The notes under the pieces are model-generated. The model searched no databases. It was not told where the DNA came from and worked only from the letters and a program-made list of their open reading frames with translations. Below are positions 15,941 to 25,436 of a stretch of 64,000 nt of DNA, piece after piece. How positions within the stretch are numbered: position 1 is the first letter of the stretch; each line of letters opens with the position of its first letter. The stretch comes from Gemmiger sp. An50 (GTDB taxonomy: Bacteria > Bacillota > Clostridia > Oscillospirales > Ruminococcaceae), in the NCBI RefSeq assembly GCF_002161595.1, contig NZ_NFID01000009.1, positions 86,123 to 150,122 on the forward strand, in the 5' to 3' direction. The position numbers were made by a program, and so were the translations under genes.

Positions 15941-17599
15941 TTAGAGCGACAGCATCTCCCGGGCGTTGGCCAGGCTCAGATCGGTGATGTGGTCGCCGGA
16001 AATGATGCGTGCCAGCTCCTGCACACGGCCTGCCTGGTCCAGCGGGTGGATTTGGGTAAAGGTACGCTGTCCCTCCACGTTTTTCTGAATCAGCAGATGG
16101 CTGGTAGCCAGTGCAGCGATTTGTGCAGTGTGAGTGATGCAGAGCACCTGCCGCCCCTTGGAGGTCTGGCGAAGCTTTTCACCGATTCGTCCAGCGGCAA
16201 GGCCGGAAACACCGGTATCGATCTCGTCATAAATAACAGTGGGAATGGCGTCCTTTTCCGCCAGCGCACTTTTCAGTGCCAGCATGATGCGGGAAAGCTC
16301 ACCGCCGGATGCGATCTTCGCCAGAGGCTTCGGCGCTTCGCCCAGGTTGGTGGAAATATAAAATTCCACGGTATCCTGACCGGAACTTGCCAGAGGGCCG
16401 CGGCTGTGCTGCAGCACAAAACGGGTGCCGGGCATGTTCAGGAAGGTGCATGCTTCCACCAGCTGCTGTTCCATCCGTTCAAAGGCGTTCAGACGGGTCT
16501 GGGTGAGCTTTTCCGCCAGAAGCTTGGCTTCCTTGTACAACGCTTGCTTTTGCTGGTTCAGCTGTTCCAGGGTCTCGTCTGCCCGCTCGATATGCTCCAG
16601 TTCTTCGCGGGACTTCTCCGCCATATGCAGCAGTTCCTCCACCGAGTCGGCCCCGTATTTGTTTTTCAGCCGGTAGATGGTATCCAGCCGCTGTTCCAGC
16701 TGGTCCAGCTCGGCCGGGTCAAAGCCATAGTCATCCAGACGGGAGGCCAGATCCACCGCAAGCTCCCGGGCGCTGTAGTACAAGTCCGCCAGACGCTCCT
16801 GCAGAGGCTGCAGGGATTCATCCAGAACGGCGGCCTGCTCCAGCGCTCCATTTGCACCACCCAGCAGATCAGCGGCGCCAGAGAACTCGTCCCCACCGGA
16901 AAGCGCACTGTGCGCCGAAGCAATTTGCTCCAGGATGGTCTGCGCGTGGGAAACGATCTGGCGGCGGGCGATCAGACGCTCTTCCTCGCCGATCTGCAAC
17001 GCGGCATCCTCGATCTCGTTCAGCTGGAAACGGAGCAGTTCCATCCGCCGCTGCTTTTCCGCTTCGTCCAGCTGCAGCGCGTCGGCCTGCCGCTTCACCG
17101 CGATGAGCTCCTTATACACCTTGCGGTATGCATTGAATTCGTTTTGATTCTGGGCAAAGGCATCCAGAATGCCAAGATGTTTTGAAGGGTCGGTCAGACC
17201 CTGACTGTCGTGCTGGCCGTGAATGTTGATCAGCCCGGCGGTGATATCCCGCAGGACGGATACAGTGGCGGGCATACCGTTGATGCGGCAATGGCTTTTG
17301 CCCTCCGCTGTGATCTCGCGGTAGATCAGAAGCTCTTCACCTGCGTCATAACCGGCTTGTTCCAGCTGCATCTTCACCTGCTTGGGCAGTTGGTCAAAGG
17401 TGGCCCAGATGCAGGCCTTCGGCGCACCGGTGCGAACCAGATCACGGCTGATCCGATTGCCCAGAATGGCGCTGATGGAGTCGATCAGGATCGATTTGCC
17501 TGCGCCGGTTTCACCGGTCAGGACGTTCAGCCCGGCAGTGAACTGCACCTGTACCTTTTCGATCACAGCCACATTTTCAATTCGTAATGAGGTTAACAT
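15941..17599 (-). CDS. recN: DNA repair protein RecN
   Basis: 552 residues, an SMC-like ATPase acting early at double-strand breaks. Walker A TGETGAGKSILID is at about 29-41, a long coiled-coil occupies about 150-360, and the ABC signature and Walker B region (SGGELSRIMLALK, VIYDEIDTGVSG) are near the C-terminus. It sits downstream of argR as in Bacillus. The ribosome site is AGGAAGG, 14 nt from the ATG, which is unusually far. In Bacillus spoIVB and spo0A follow; here tyrS follows. Confidence 0.96.
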   Translation of the reverse strand: MLTSLRIENVAVIEKVQVQFTAGLNVLTGETGAGKSILIDSISAILGNRISRDLVRTGAPKACIWATFDQLPKQVKMQLEQAGYDAGEELLIYREITAEGKSHCRINGMPATVSVLRDITAGLINIHGQHDSQGLTDPSKHLGILDAFAQNQNEFNAYRKVYKELIAVKRQADALQLDEAEKQRRMELLRFQLNEIEDAALQIGEEERLIARRQIVSHAQTILEQIASAHSALSGGDEFSGAADLLGGANGALEQAAVLDESLQPLQERLADLYYSARELAVDLASRLDDYGFDPAELDQLEQRLDTIYRLKNKYGADSVEELLHMAEKSREELEHIERADETLEQLNQQKQALYKEAKLLAEKLTQTRLNAFERMEQQLVEACTFLNMPGTRFVLQHSRGPLASSGQDTVEFYISTNLGEAPKPLAKIASGGELSRIMLALKSALAEKDAIPTVIYDEIDTGVSGLAAGRIGEKLRQTSKGRQVLCITHTAQIAALATSHLLIQKNVEGQRTFTQIHPLDQAGRVQELARIISGDHITDLSLANAREMLSL

Positions 17600-17635
17600 G
17601 GAACCAGATCAATCCTTCCTGTGATAGCGATCCGA

Positions 17636-18103
17636 TCAGCGCTTGGCAACATACTGGCTCAGAGTCTGGCACAGATGCTGGGCGTCTGCCTCGGTGCGCA
17701 TCAGGATCAGGAAGGTGTCATCGCCGGAAAGAGTTCCGACGACCTCTTCCTCCCATTTCATGGAATCGAACAGCTCGCAGGCAGCATTGGCCATACCGGA
17801 AAAGCACTTGACCAGAACAGTATGGCCCGCGTAGTCCAGTTTGAGCACAGACTCCCGGAAAATCATTTCGAACCGGCCGGGTGAATGCACCTGCTGACTG
17901 CCGGCTGCGGCCGCGGATACATAGCGGTACTGCCCGCCGCCCGCGGCGACCTTGACCAGATGCAGCTCCCGGATATCGCGGGACACGGTGGCCTGCGTGA
18001 CCTGGAAGCCGGCATCCTTCAAATAGCGCAGCAGATCCTCCTGCCGGTCGATTGCGTGCTGCTGGATCAATTCAAGAATTTTGTTATGGCGTTCACCTTT
18101 CAC
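17636..18103 (-). CDS. argR: Arginine repressor ArgR/AhrC
   Basis: 155 residues. An N-terminal winged helix (about 1-70, with the ArgR hallmark TQATVSRDIRELHLVKV), a hinge, and a C-terminal hexamerisation and arginine-binding domain (GTLSGDDTFLI). It starts with GTG, 8 nt after GGGAGG. It regulates arginine metabolism; no arg genes are nearby. The position between nadK and recN follows the Firmicute pattern. Confidence 0.95.
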   Translation of the reverse strand: MKGERHNKILELIQQHAIDRQEDLLRYLKDAGFQVTQATVSRDIRELHLVKVAAGGGQYRYVSAAAAGSQQVHSPGRFEMIFRESVLKLDYAGHTVLVKCFSGMANAACELFDSMKWEEEVVGTLSGDDTFLILMRTEADAQHLCQTLSQYVAKR

Positions 18104-18108
18104 CGGCG

Positions 18109-18954
18109 TTACCTCCCTCGTAATTTTCTGTCGATAGCGTCAAACTGATCAGCCAGGCTAAAGGTGACCAGGCGGATACTTTGGCGGGAAAGCTCCACTT
18201 CCACATGACCTCCGTCCCGCAGAAGCCGTTCCTCTTCCCCGTCCGTACTGATAAAAATCTCGTTTCGTCCCTTTGCATTCACTTCGATGCGGATGCAGCG
18301 GTCAGCCGCAAAAACCATGGACGGTTGATGCAGGCTGTGAGCGCAGATCATACTGACCACGATTCCTTCAATATGTGCGTCCAGAATCGGTCCCCCGGCG
18401 GAAAGTGAGTATGCAGTGGACCCTGTGGGGGTGGAGACGATCACACCGTCGCCGGAGCAGTGATTCACCAGGATCGCATCGCAGTAGATGTTGAAGTCGA
18501 TGGTCTGGAGACGATGCCCCTTATAAATAACCACATCGTTTAAGGCAGTCTGCGCATGGGATACGTCGTCATCCACAATGGCGTTCAGAAGCATCCGCTT
18601 GTCGCACTGAAACTGGCCTTTGGCAAGCCGGGTAAGCTTGGCCTGCATTTCGTTTACCTCGCAGGTGGCCAAAAAGCCCATTCGCCCCAAATTGATGCCC
18701 AGAATCGGTTTGTCATATTCCAGGCAATCCTTGGCAGTGTGAAGAATGGTCCCGTCGCCGCCCACTGTGATCACCACATCACATTCAGTGAATGCCTGAT
18801 CTTTTGGCAGATAGCGAACTCCGGGCAGAGTCTCCACATCAGATCCGATGGCCAGAATCACGTCTGCGCCGGCACTGTGCAGAATCCGCACAGCCTGCGC
18901 GGTCACGGTGCGCGCCCGCGGCTTTGTGGTGTTTGGAATAATAAAAACAGTCAT
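18109..18954 (-). CDS. nadK: NAD kinase
   Basis: 281 residues. Phosphorylates NAD to NADP. The signature GGDGTILHTAK with the catalytic aspartate is near residue 66, and the NAD-binding motif PTGSTAYSLSAGGP is near 176. ATG at 18954 follows AAAGGAAC. Five nt separate its stop from argR, and 33 nt separate it from tlyA, so these are one operon. Confidence 0.96.
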   Translation of the reverse strand: MTVFIIPNTTKPRARTVTAQAVRILHSAGADVILAIGSDVETLPGVRYLPKDQAFTECDVVITVGGDGTILHTAKDCLEYDKPILGINLGRMGFLATCEVNEMQAKLTRLAKGQFQCDKRMLLNAIVDDDVSHAQTALNDVVIYKGHRLQTIDFNIYCDAILVNHCSGDGVIVSTPTGSTAYSLSAGGPILDAHIEGIVVSMICAHSLHQPSMVFAADRCIRIEVNAKGRNEIFISTDGEEERLLRDGGHVEVELSRQSIRLVTFSLADQFDAIDRKLRGR

Positions 18955-18987
18955 GCGGATCGTTCCTTTCGCAGACTCGCTTGCAGA

Positions 18988-19794
18988 TTACAGATCCAAA
19001 GCTCCGTGTGCGGCGCTGACTATCTGGTCAGCCAGTTCTTCCTGCAGAAGTACGGGCTGCTCCGTGGCCTTTTCCACGAACAACAGGAATTCAATGTTCC
19101 CTTCCGGCCCCTTGATGGGAGAATAGTCCAGCCCCAGTACGGAAAAACCGTTGGCGGCCGCATAGCCCGCAGCCTGAAGAATCACTTCGCGGTGAGTCTC
19201 GGGCTCACGTACGACACCCTTTTTGCCCACCTTCTCCCGGCCAGCCTCAAATTGAGGCTTAACCAGGCATACACCGGTGGCATGATCGGCGGTAACCGCC
19301 TGCGCCACCGGGAAAATGTGCTTCAAAGAAATAAACGAGACATCCACGCTGAAAAATTCAACAGGCTCTTCCAGCATGTCCAGGGTAACGTTGCGGATGT
19401 TGGTCCGCTCCATATTGACGACCCGCTCGTCGGTGCGCAGCTTCCAGGCCAACTGGCCATAGCCCACATCCACTGCATATACCTTGCGGGCACCGTTCTG
19501 CAGCATGCAGTCAGTAAAGCCGCCGGTGGACGCGCCGATGTCCATGCAGACCTTTCCGTTCGGCGTTAAGGGGAAAGCGCGCATGGCCTTTTCCAGCTTT
19601 AAGCCGCCGCGGCTCACATAGCCGATGTCATGGCCGCGCACCTCCACCTTCGCATCCGGGGAGATCATCTCGCCGGCCTTATCGGCCTTCTGCTCGTTTA
19701 CAAATACGATGCCGGACATGATCAGAGCCTTTGCCCGCTCCCGGCTTTGCACCAGACCATTCTGGCACAGATATTGATCCAATCGAATTTTCAA
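18988..19794 (-). CDS. tlyA: TlyA-family rRNA 2'-O-methyltransferase (YqxC-like)
   Basis: 268 residues. An N-terminal S4 RNA-binding domain (about 3-65, starting KIRLDQYLCQNGLV) is joined to an FtsJ-type SAM methyltransferase with MDIGASTGGFTDC as motif I. In mycobacteria TlyA methylates 16S and 23S rRNA; the older name hemolysin is not implied. The start is TTG at 19794, with AAAGGG upstream inside the end of dxs, whose stop is only 4 nt away. Confidence 0.93.
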   Translation of the reverse strand: MKIRLDQYLCQNGLVQSRERAKALIMSGIVFVNEQKADKAGEMISPDAKVEVRGHDIGYVSRGGLKLEKAMRAFPLTPNGKVCMDIGASTGGFTDCMLQNGARKVYAVDVGYGQLAWKLRTDERVVNMERTNIRNVTLDMLEEPVEFFSVDVSFISLKHIFPVAQAVTADHATGVCLVKPQFEAGREKVGKKGVVREPETHREVILQAAGYAAANGFSVLGLDYSPIKGPEGNIEFLLFVEKATEQPVLLQEELADQIVSAAHGALDL

Positions 19795-19798
19795 ATGC

Positions 19799-21658
19799 TC
19801 AGTCCCTTTCTATTGCATTTGCAAGGCTGGCAGCATCCAGCCCAAGAAACTCTCGGAGCTCTGCCACAGAGGCATGGGGAATCGCACGGCCGCTGCGAAC
19901 GCCGCGCAGGGTCAAATGGCCCGGCCAACGGTATTCCGACAGTGCGGCTCCCAGGGAATCACCGATTCCGCCCTGCTCTACGCACTCCTCCGCGAACAGA
20001 ATGTGGTCGTATCGGGTCAGTTCCTCACACAATCCCTTGGGAAGCGGATTGATCTGAACAAGCTTGTATACATCCACGGCTGTTCCCTGCTGCTCCAGCA
20101 GCTGTGCCGCCTTGAGTACCTCGGCGGTCAGGGTGCCGTAGGTGACCAGAGCGGTCTTGGAAGGAACCTTAGCCGCATATACATCATAAGGCTGTTTGCT
20201 GCAGCCCAGCGCAGAAAGCGCTTCCGGCTCGCCGCCGCGTGCATAACGAATGGCGCGGGGGCCCTTTCCCTGGTCCAGAAGATATTCCAGCCAGTAGGTC
20301 AACTCTGCATAGTTGCAGGGCGAGTAGACGGGAATACCGATCTGACGGAAGAACGCGGGGTCATAAATGCCCTGATGGGTTTCGCCGTCGCCGGGAACAA
20401 GACCTGCCCGGTCCACCGCGAACACCACATTCAGATCCATCAGACACACGTCGTGGATCATCTGGTCATAGGCTCGCTGCAGGAAGGTGGAGTAGATGGC
20501 CACCACCGGCAGCATTCCCTGGCTGGCAAGGCCTGCGGCAAAGGTTACCGCATGCTGTTCCGCCATACCCACATCAAAGAACCGATCCGGGAAATGCCGG
20601 TAGAAATACTGCAGCCCGGTGCCATACTTCATGGCTGCGGTAATCGCACACACGTTGGTGCGGCTTTCGGCCAGAGATTCCAGATGCTGGCCAAAACAGG
20701 TGGAGAAAGAAGCGGCAGGCGCCACATCCGGGTCCAGCGCATGGGAGGGATTAAAGGAGGAGACCCCATGGAACTCGCCGGGATTCTCCTCGGCAGGCTT
20801 AAAGCCTTTTCCCTTTACAGTGACCGCGTGCACAAAAACGGGTGCGGTTTGGTGGTGAAGGTTCTGAAACAGCTCGGTCAGCTTGATCACATCGTGGCCA
20901 TCCACCGGACCGAGGTACTGGAAGCCCATCTCCTCGAACATGGTGGAGTGATACAAGCCGCGGCGGAGCAGCGCTTTTCCGCCCTGCAGCGCCCGAACCA
21001 GCGGCGCGCCCAGAAGCGGAATCGCCGACAAAATGGTTTCTGTGTTGGCTTTGGCCCGGTTATATTCCGGATTTGTGCGCAGCACGGTGAGATAGCGTGA
21101 CAGTGAACCCACGTTTTTGGAAATCGACATCTTATTGTCGTTCAGAATCACGATCAGGTTATTGAGGGTATCAATGTTGTTCATGCCCTCGTATACCATG
21201 CCGCCGGTAAATGCGCCGTCGCCCACCAGGGCGATTACCTTTCCGGGTTCGTTTTTCAGTTTTTTAGCCCGTGCCATGCCAATGGCCACCGAAATGGCGG
21301 TGTTGCCGTGACCGGCGATGAACGCATCGTGAGCGCTCTCCCGAGGGCTGGGAAAGCCAGAAAGGCCGTTCAGCTTGCGCAGTACATCGAACTGCTGCCG
21401 GCGGCCGGTCAAAAGCTTGTGGGTATAGCACTGGTGCCCCACATCAAACACGATTTTATCCGTAGGTGTGGTGAATGCACGATGCATTGCAACCGTAAGC
21501 TCGATGGTTCCCAGATTGGAGGAAAGATGTCCTCCGGTTTTGGAAACACTTTCGATCAAAAACGCCCGGATCTCTTCACACAGGGGTGCCAGCTGCCCTG
21601 CAGGAAGCTGTTTCAGGTCCTGCGGGCTGTTGATTCGTTCCAACAGTGAATATGCCAT
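19799..21658 (-). CDS. dxs: 1-deoxy-D-xylulose-5-phosphate synthase
   Basis: 619 residues, thiamine-diphosphate enzyme, first step of the MEP isoprenoid pathway. GHLSSNLG and the ThDP motif GDGAFTGGMVYEGMNN are in the N-terminal domain; the transketolase-type domain has DVGMAEQHAVTFAAG. It is two genes from ispA, which uses the pathway's C5 products. The start follows AAGGATT. Confidence 0.97.
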   Translation of the reverse strand: MAYSLLERINSPQDLKQLPAGQLAPLCEEIRAFLIESVSKTGGHLSSNLGTIELTVAMHRAFTTPTDKIVFDVGHQCYTHKLLTGRRQQFDVLRKLNGLSGFPSPRESAHDAFIAGHGNTAISVAIGMARAKKLKNEPGKVIALVGDGAFTGGMVYEGMNNIDTLNNLIVILNDNKMSISKNVGSLSRYLTVLRTNPEYNRAKANTETILSAIPLLGAPLVRALQGGKALLRRGLYHSTMFEEMGFQYLGPVDGHDVIKLTELFQNLHHQTAPVFVHAVTVKGKGFKPAEENPGEFHGVSSFNPSHALDPDVAPAASFSTCFGQHLESLAESRTNVCAITAAMKYGTGLQYFYRHFPDRFFDVGMAEQHAVTFAAGLASQGMLPVVAIYSTFLQRAYDQMIHDVCLMDLNVVFAVDRAGLVPGDGETHQGIYDPAFFRQIGIPVYSPCNYAELTYWLEYLLDQGKGPRAIRYARGGEPEALSALGCSKQPYDVYAAKVPSKTALVTYGTLTAEVLKAAQLLEQQGTAVDVYKLVQINPLPKGLCEELTRYDHILFAEECVEQGGIGDSLGAALSEYRWPGHLTLRGVRSGRAIPHASVAELREFLGLDAASLANAIERD

Positions 21659-21690
21659 GATACAATCCTTCTAAAAAGATAGTGGTTCAA

Positions 21691-22158
21691 TCACATCATT
21701 GGGATCAGCAAACCGGTAGCGATGCCCACGGCAGCGCCGCCGAACACTTCAAAGGGGGTATGGCCGACCATTTCCTTCAGCTTTTTATCGCCAAGGATGG
21801 GGGTGCGCTTGGCTTCCTCATCCAGCCAAGCGGTCAGCAGCTGATTCAGAATCTTGGCCTGTTCACCAGTCTCCCGGCGCACACCCATGGCGTCGTACAT
21901 AACAATTACAGCCATAATCGCCGCAAGGGCAAAGATCTCCGAATGCGTACCCTGAGAGCGGCCGGCGGAGATCACCAGCGCGCATACAGTGGCGGAGTGT
22001 GCGCTGGGCATTCCGCCGGAACCCCACATGCGCTCGACCCGGAATTTTCCCATTAAGATGAAATTGATGATCGTTTTCAGTACCTGAGCAATCAGCCAGG
22101 CTGTGAGCGAGACAGACAGCAGGTAGTTCCAACAATATATTTCTTTAATCCAGTTCAT
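21691..22158 (-). CDS. YuiD/DUF212-type divergent PAP2 membrane protein
   Basis: 155 residues, three or four membrane segments. The stretch MWGSGGMPSAHSATVCAL is the histidine motif of the divergent PAP2 (DUF212) family, related to acid phosphatases/vanadium haloperoxidases. In this setting between ispA and dxs a polyprenyl-phosphate substrate is an attractive guess, not shown. The ATG at 22158 has GGGGAGG 5 nt upstream; in-frame sequence back to 22239 overlaps ispA and is not used. Confidence 0.85.
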   Translation of the reverse strand: MNWIKEIYCWNYLLSVSLTAWLIAQVLKTIINFILMGKFRVERMWGSGGMPSAHSATVCALVISAGRSQGTHSEIFALAAIMAVIVMYDAMGVRRETGEQAKILNQLLTAWLDEEAKRTPILGDKKLKEMVGHTPFEVFGGAAVGIATGLLIPMM

Positions 22159-22177
22159 TGCATCCTCCCCGTTTTGC

Positions 22178-23062
22178 TTATTTGCGCCGGGTGACCAGCT
22201 GACAAGCCAGCCGAACCAGGAATTGAGCGCGGTCGCCATAGGTCTGATTCAGAACCTGACAGCTTTCGTCGTTGATCCGCTGTGCAAGCTCCAGTGCACC
22301 CTGCGGGCCATAAATCGTTGCAAAGGTTACTTTGCCGTTTTCCTGGTCGCTTCCAATGGGTTTGCCCAGTTCTTCCGGCGTGGAGATCACATCCAGCACA
22401 TCATCCACAATCTGGAAGACAAGCCCCAGATCGAACGCATACCGCTCCAGACGAGCTGCGTCATCCGCAGTACCGCCAGCGGCACACACACCCATTTGCA
22501 CAGCAGCGTTGATCAATGCGCCGGTTTTGTTCCTGTGGATCTTTCGCAGCAGTTCCTCATCCAGAGGCTTGCCCTCAAAGGTCACATCCAACTCCTGGCC
22601 CCAGATCATTCCCCGGCTGCCGCCGCCCACAGCCAGAAGGCGGGCGGCTTCCACACGGGCGTGTTCGGACAAGGGGGCATTGGCAATCACTTCAAATGCT
22701 TCCGTGAGCAAAGCATCGCCTGCGAGAAGGGCGGTCGCTTCGTCGAACGCCTTGTGGCAGGAGGGCTTGCCCCGGCGGAAATCGTCATCGTCCATACAGG
22801 GCAGGTCATCATGGATCAGCGAGAAGCAGTGCAGCATCTCCACCGCCGCGGCAAAATGCGCAGCGGCACGCCAATCTCCGCCCAGCATATCGCAGCAGGC
22901 CATGGTGAGAACCGCGCGAATTCGCTTGCCGCCGGCAAGCAGGCTGTAGCGCGCCGCCTGACACACCCGGGACTCCTCCGGCAGGTAAGTATCACAGGCT
23001 GCCTGAAGGGCTGCCTGGATCTCGTTCAGATACACGTCATACTGTTGCTCATAGGTCATCAT
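22178..23062 (-). CDS. ispA: Farnesyl diphosphate synthase-type polyprenyl synthetase
   Basis: 294 residues. It condenses isopentenyl diphosphate with allylic diphosphates. The first Asp-rich motif is DDLPCMDDDDFRRG, the second is DDVLDVIS, and GGKRIR binds substrate. A two-residue insert after the first DD is typical of the short-chain bacterial farnesyl type. The first ATG (23062) overlaps the xseB stop as ATGA and has GGAGAGGAGG upstream. Confidence 0.95.
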   Translation of the reverse strand: MMTYEQQYDVYLNEIQAALQAACDTYLPEESRVCQAARYSLLAGGKRIRAVLTMACCDMLGGDWRAAAHFAAAVEMLHCFSLIHDDLPCMDDDDFRRGKPSCHKAFDEATALLAGDALLTEAFEVIANAPLSEHARVEAARLLAVGGGSRGMIWGQELDVTFEGKPLDEELLRKIHRNKTGALINAAVQMGVCAAGGTADDAARLERYAFDLGLVFQIVDDVLDVISTPEELGKPIGSDQENGKVTFATIYGPQGALELAQRINDESCQVLNQTYGDRAQFLVRLACQLVTRRK

Positions 23063-23298
23063 GCAAGGATATCCTCCTCTCCGGCAGGTTCGGCATTGGA
23101 TGAAAGCGGAAGAGACAGGTCGATCCGCTCCATTTCCAGTCTGGCATGCTCCAGAGTTTCATTGCAATATGCAATCAGGCTGGCGGCATCGCTGTAAAGC
23201 TTAATTGCTTTATCCAGAGGTGTGGCCGGATCGGAAAGCTGGTCCAGCACCTGCTGCAGGGCCGCGCTGCCCTCTTCAAAGCTTTTCGGTTTTTTCAT
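23059..23298 (-). CDS. xseB: Exodeoxyribonuclease VII small subunit
   Basis: 79 residues, helical. KSFEEGSAALQQVLDQLSD matches the small-subunit family start. Exonuclease VII is made of one XseA and several XseB chains. The ATG at 23298 fits the family length; it lies within the last 23 bp of xseA, and its stop overlaps the ispA start, so the three are translationally coupled. Confidence 0.92.
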   Translation of the reverse strand: MKKPKSFEEGSAALQQVLDQLSDPATPLDKAIKLYSDAASLIAYCNETLEHARLEMERIDLSLPLSSNAEPAGEEDILA

Positions 23299-24511
23299 TT
23301 TGCGGTACCTCAATCTCATGCACTTGTTCCACAAGGCAGTCAATGGACACTTTGCTGCCGGTCAGCAGGATTCGGTCTCCCGGAGCCACTTGTTCTAGTG
23401 TAATGGCCTTTCCCTTTGCAGTTTTAGGGATGGCATAACCACGCTCCAAAACCGTATAGGGGCTGAGTGAGTGGGCAAGCTGCATCGCGTGACGCATGGC
23501 CAGGAGTCGATCCTGGTAGATTCGCTTCATACCGGTCTGCAAAGACTGCGTCTGCTCGTTCAGTTTGTCCGCACGAGCCGCACAGAGCGAAGCAGGAGTC
23601 AAAGTCTCCCACTTTTCTGCCAGTGGATCAAGCCTATTATAACACATTTCGAGCTTTGACTGAATATTTTTGTGAATATTATCCGAAATATTCATGAGTT
23701 TCCCCATGACCTCTCTCCGGTCCGGAGTGGCGAGCTCTGCCGCCGCCGAAGGCGTAGGAGCTCGGAGGTCTGCCACAAAGTCCAGAATGGTGAAGTCGAT
23801 CTCGTGGCCAACAGCAGAGATCAGCGGGGTTTGGCAGCTGTAGGCTGCGCGGGCAATGCCCTCGTCATTAAAGACCCACAGGTCTTCCCTGCTGCCGCCG
23901 CCCCGGGCCACAATGATCACATCGGCCTTTCCGGAGCGGTCTAGCGCCTGGATGCCGCAGGCAATCTGGGCTGCAGCCTGGTCTCCCTGCACATTGACTG
24001 GTGCAAGCAGCAGCTTTACCAGCGGCCAGCGCCGGCTGAGCACATTGCGGATATCCTGCAACGCCGCGCCGGTCTCACTGGTTACCACGCCGATGCAGTG
24101 CGGGCATGCGGGAATGGACTGCTTTGCTTCGGGACGGAACAGGCCCTCCTGTTCCAGGCGGGCCTTCAACTGCTCAAAGGCCATCTGAGCAGCGCCGATG
24201 CCGTCCGGGAACATATCCTGCACATAGATCTGAAAGGCGCCAGTGGTCTCGTAAAGGCTGACCCGGCAGCGCACGACCACCCGCATTCCCTCCTGGGGAG
24301 TGAATGCGAGCCGCCGGGCATCCTGCCGGAACATGACAGCCTTCACGCTGGCGGCATCATCCCGCAGTGAAAAATAAAAATGCCCGCTCTTATAGTGGTG
24401 AACAAAATTGGCGATCTCACCCTTAATGGCGATGCCAGACAAAAAACGGTCGCTGTCCAGCAGCGACCGAACATAACGGTTCAACCCGGAAACGGTGATC
24501 ATCTCAGCCAT
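23276..24511 (-). CDS. xseA: Exodeoxyribonuclease VII large subunit
   Basis: 411 residues. An N-terminal OB-fold (KGEIANFVHHYKSGHFYF), then the catalytic domain with IIVARGGGSREDLWVFNDE and SAVGHEIDFTILDFVADLRA, then a coiled-coil that binds XseB. ATG at 24511 follows GGGAGG; earlier in-frame codons are inside the upstream gene. It overlaps the TsaD-like gene by 8 nt. Confidence 0.96.
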   Translation of the reverse strand: MAEMITVSGLNRYVRSLLDSDRFLSGIAIKGEIANFVHHYKSGHFYFSLRDDAASVKAVMFRQDARRLAFTPQEGMRVVVRCRVSLYETTGAFQIYVQDMFPDGIGAAQMAFEQLKARLEQEGLFRPEAKQSIPACPHCIGVVTSETGAALQDIRNVLSRRWPLVKLLLAPVNVQGDQAAAQIACGIQALDRSGKADVIIVARGGGSREDLWVFNDEGIARAAYSCQTPLISAVGHEIDFTILDFVADLRAPTPSAAAELATPDRREVMGKLMNISDNIHKNIQSKLEMCYNRLDPLAEKWETLTPASLCAARADKLNEQTQSLQTGMKRIYQDRLLAMRHAMQLAHSLSPYTVLERGYAIPKTAKGKAITLEQVAPGDRILLTGSKVSIDCLVEQVHEIEVPQNEKTEKL

Positions 24512-25436
24512 GGTCTGCCTCCCGTGCAGCGATGCACGCCACACCAATAGCGTTGTCACTGGAAAATTTGCCGGGCACAAAATGCGCGCCGGGCAGCCGG
24601 CGGGTCACGTATTCCCGAATGATCTGGCTGCTCATCACACCGCCGGCAAAAACCACCGGCAGCCCCGGATGATCTTCCAGAGCAGCCTTCACCATGCGCA
24701 GTGCGGTTTCCGCCACGCAGTTCAGGCAATAGCGGCAGACATATTCGGGACTTTTCCCCTGCTCTAAAAGCCGGTTGCACTGGTTTTCCAGACCGGACAG
24801 GCTGCAGCTTGTCCCCTTTACGCTCACCTTGGGGCGGATCGTCTCAGTACAGCGTGCAGCAAGCTCACTGACCATAACACCGGCCGGGAAGTCAACCCCC
24901 AACTTTACCCCAACCCGGTCCACCGCCTGGCCTGCGTAAAGATCGCTGCTGGTGCCGATGCATTGAATCGAACCGTAGCCATTGCAGAGCAGAAGATCGG
25001 TGGTCCCGCCAGAGACATGAAACACCAGACTGGGACGGCCGAACAATTCCTCCTCACCGGTGGCAAACAGCGCCGCCGCGATGTGCCCCTGCTGATGGGT
25101 CGTTTCAATCAGCGGAATGCCGCGGGCGGCGGAAAAAGCTACTGCTGCGCTTTTCCCTGCAAGGAAGCAAGGCATGTAGGAACCGTCTACCGGCCGCGGG
25201 CGAGTGGAAACACCGACTGCCTGGATCTGACAAAGATCCACCTGCTGGCCAAGCTGGCTTAAAAGCTCCGGCAGAGCCGCTGTGTGGTGAAACAGCGCGT
25301 CGCTCTGACGCAGGCCCAGCTGTCCCTGCTTTACGGGCAAAAATTGCTTTTTATCGCAAACAACCTCTTTGGCACAGGAGTCATACACGGCCAAAGAGGT
25401 TGCATAGTTGCTGGTATCGATGCCCAGTGTGAGCAT
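24504..25436 (-). CDS. TsaD/Kae1-like (peptidase M22 fold) paralog
   Basis: 310 residues with the ASKHA fold of TsaD (start LTLGIDTSNYATSLAVYD). The metal-type motif HQQGH in THQQGHIAAALF is comparable to the HMEGH of TsaD, and HVSGGTTDLLL and VVFAGGVMSS are present. True TsaD makes the N6-threonylcarbamoyl-A37 modification with TsaB/C/E, none of which are here, and this version is shorter and divergent. It is sandwiched between nusB (TAATG overlap) and xseA (8-nt overlap), a placement I associate with Clostridia. Likely a functionally separate paralog of unknown role. Confidence 0.8.
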   Translation of the reverse strand: MLTLGIDTSNYATSLAVYDSCAKEVVCDKKQFLPVKQGQLGLRQSDALFHHTAALPELLSQLGQQVDLCQIQAVGVSTRPRPVDGSYMPCFLAGKSAAVAFSAARGIPLIETTHQQGHIAAALFATGEEELFGRPSLVFHVSGGTTDLLLCNGYGSIQCIGTSSDLYAGQAVDRVGVKLGVDFPAGVMVSELAARCTETIRPKVSVKGTSCSLSGLENQCNRLLEQGKSPEYVCRYCLNCVAETALRMVKAALEDHPGLPVVFAGGVMSSQIIREYVTRRLPGAHFVPGKFSSDNAIGVACIAAREADHG

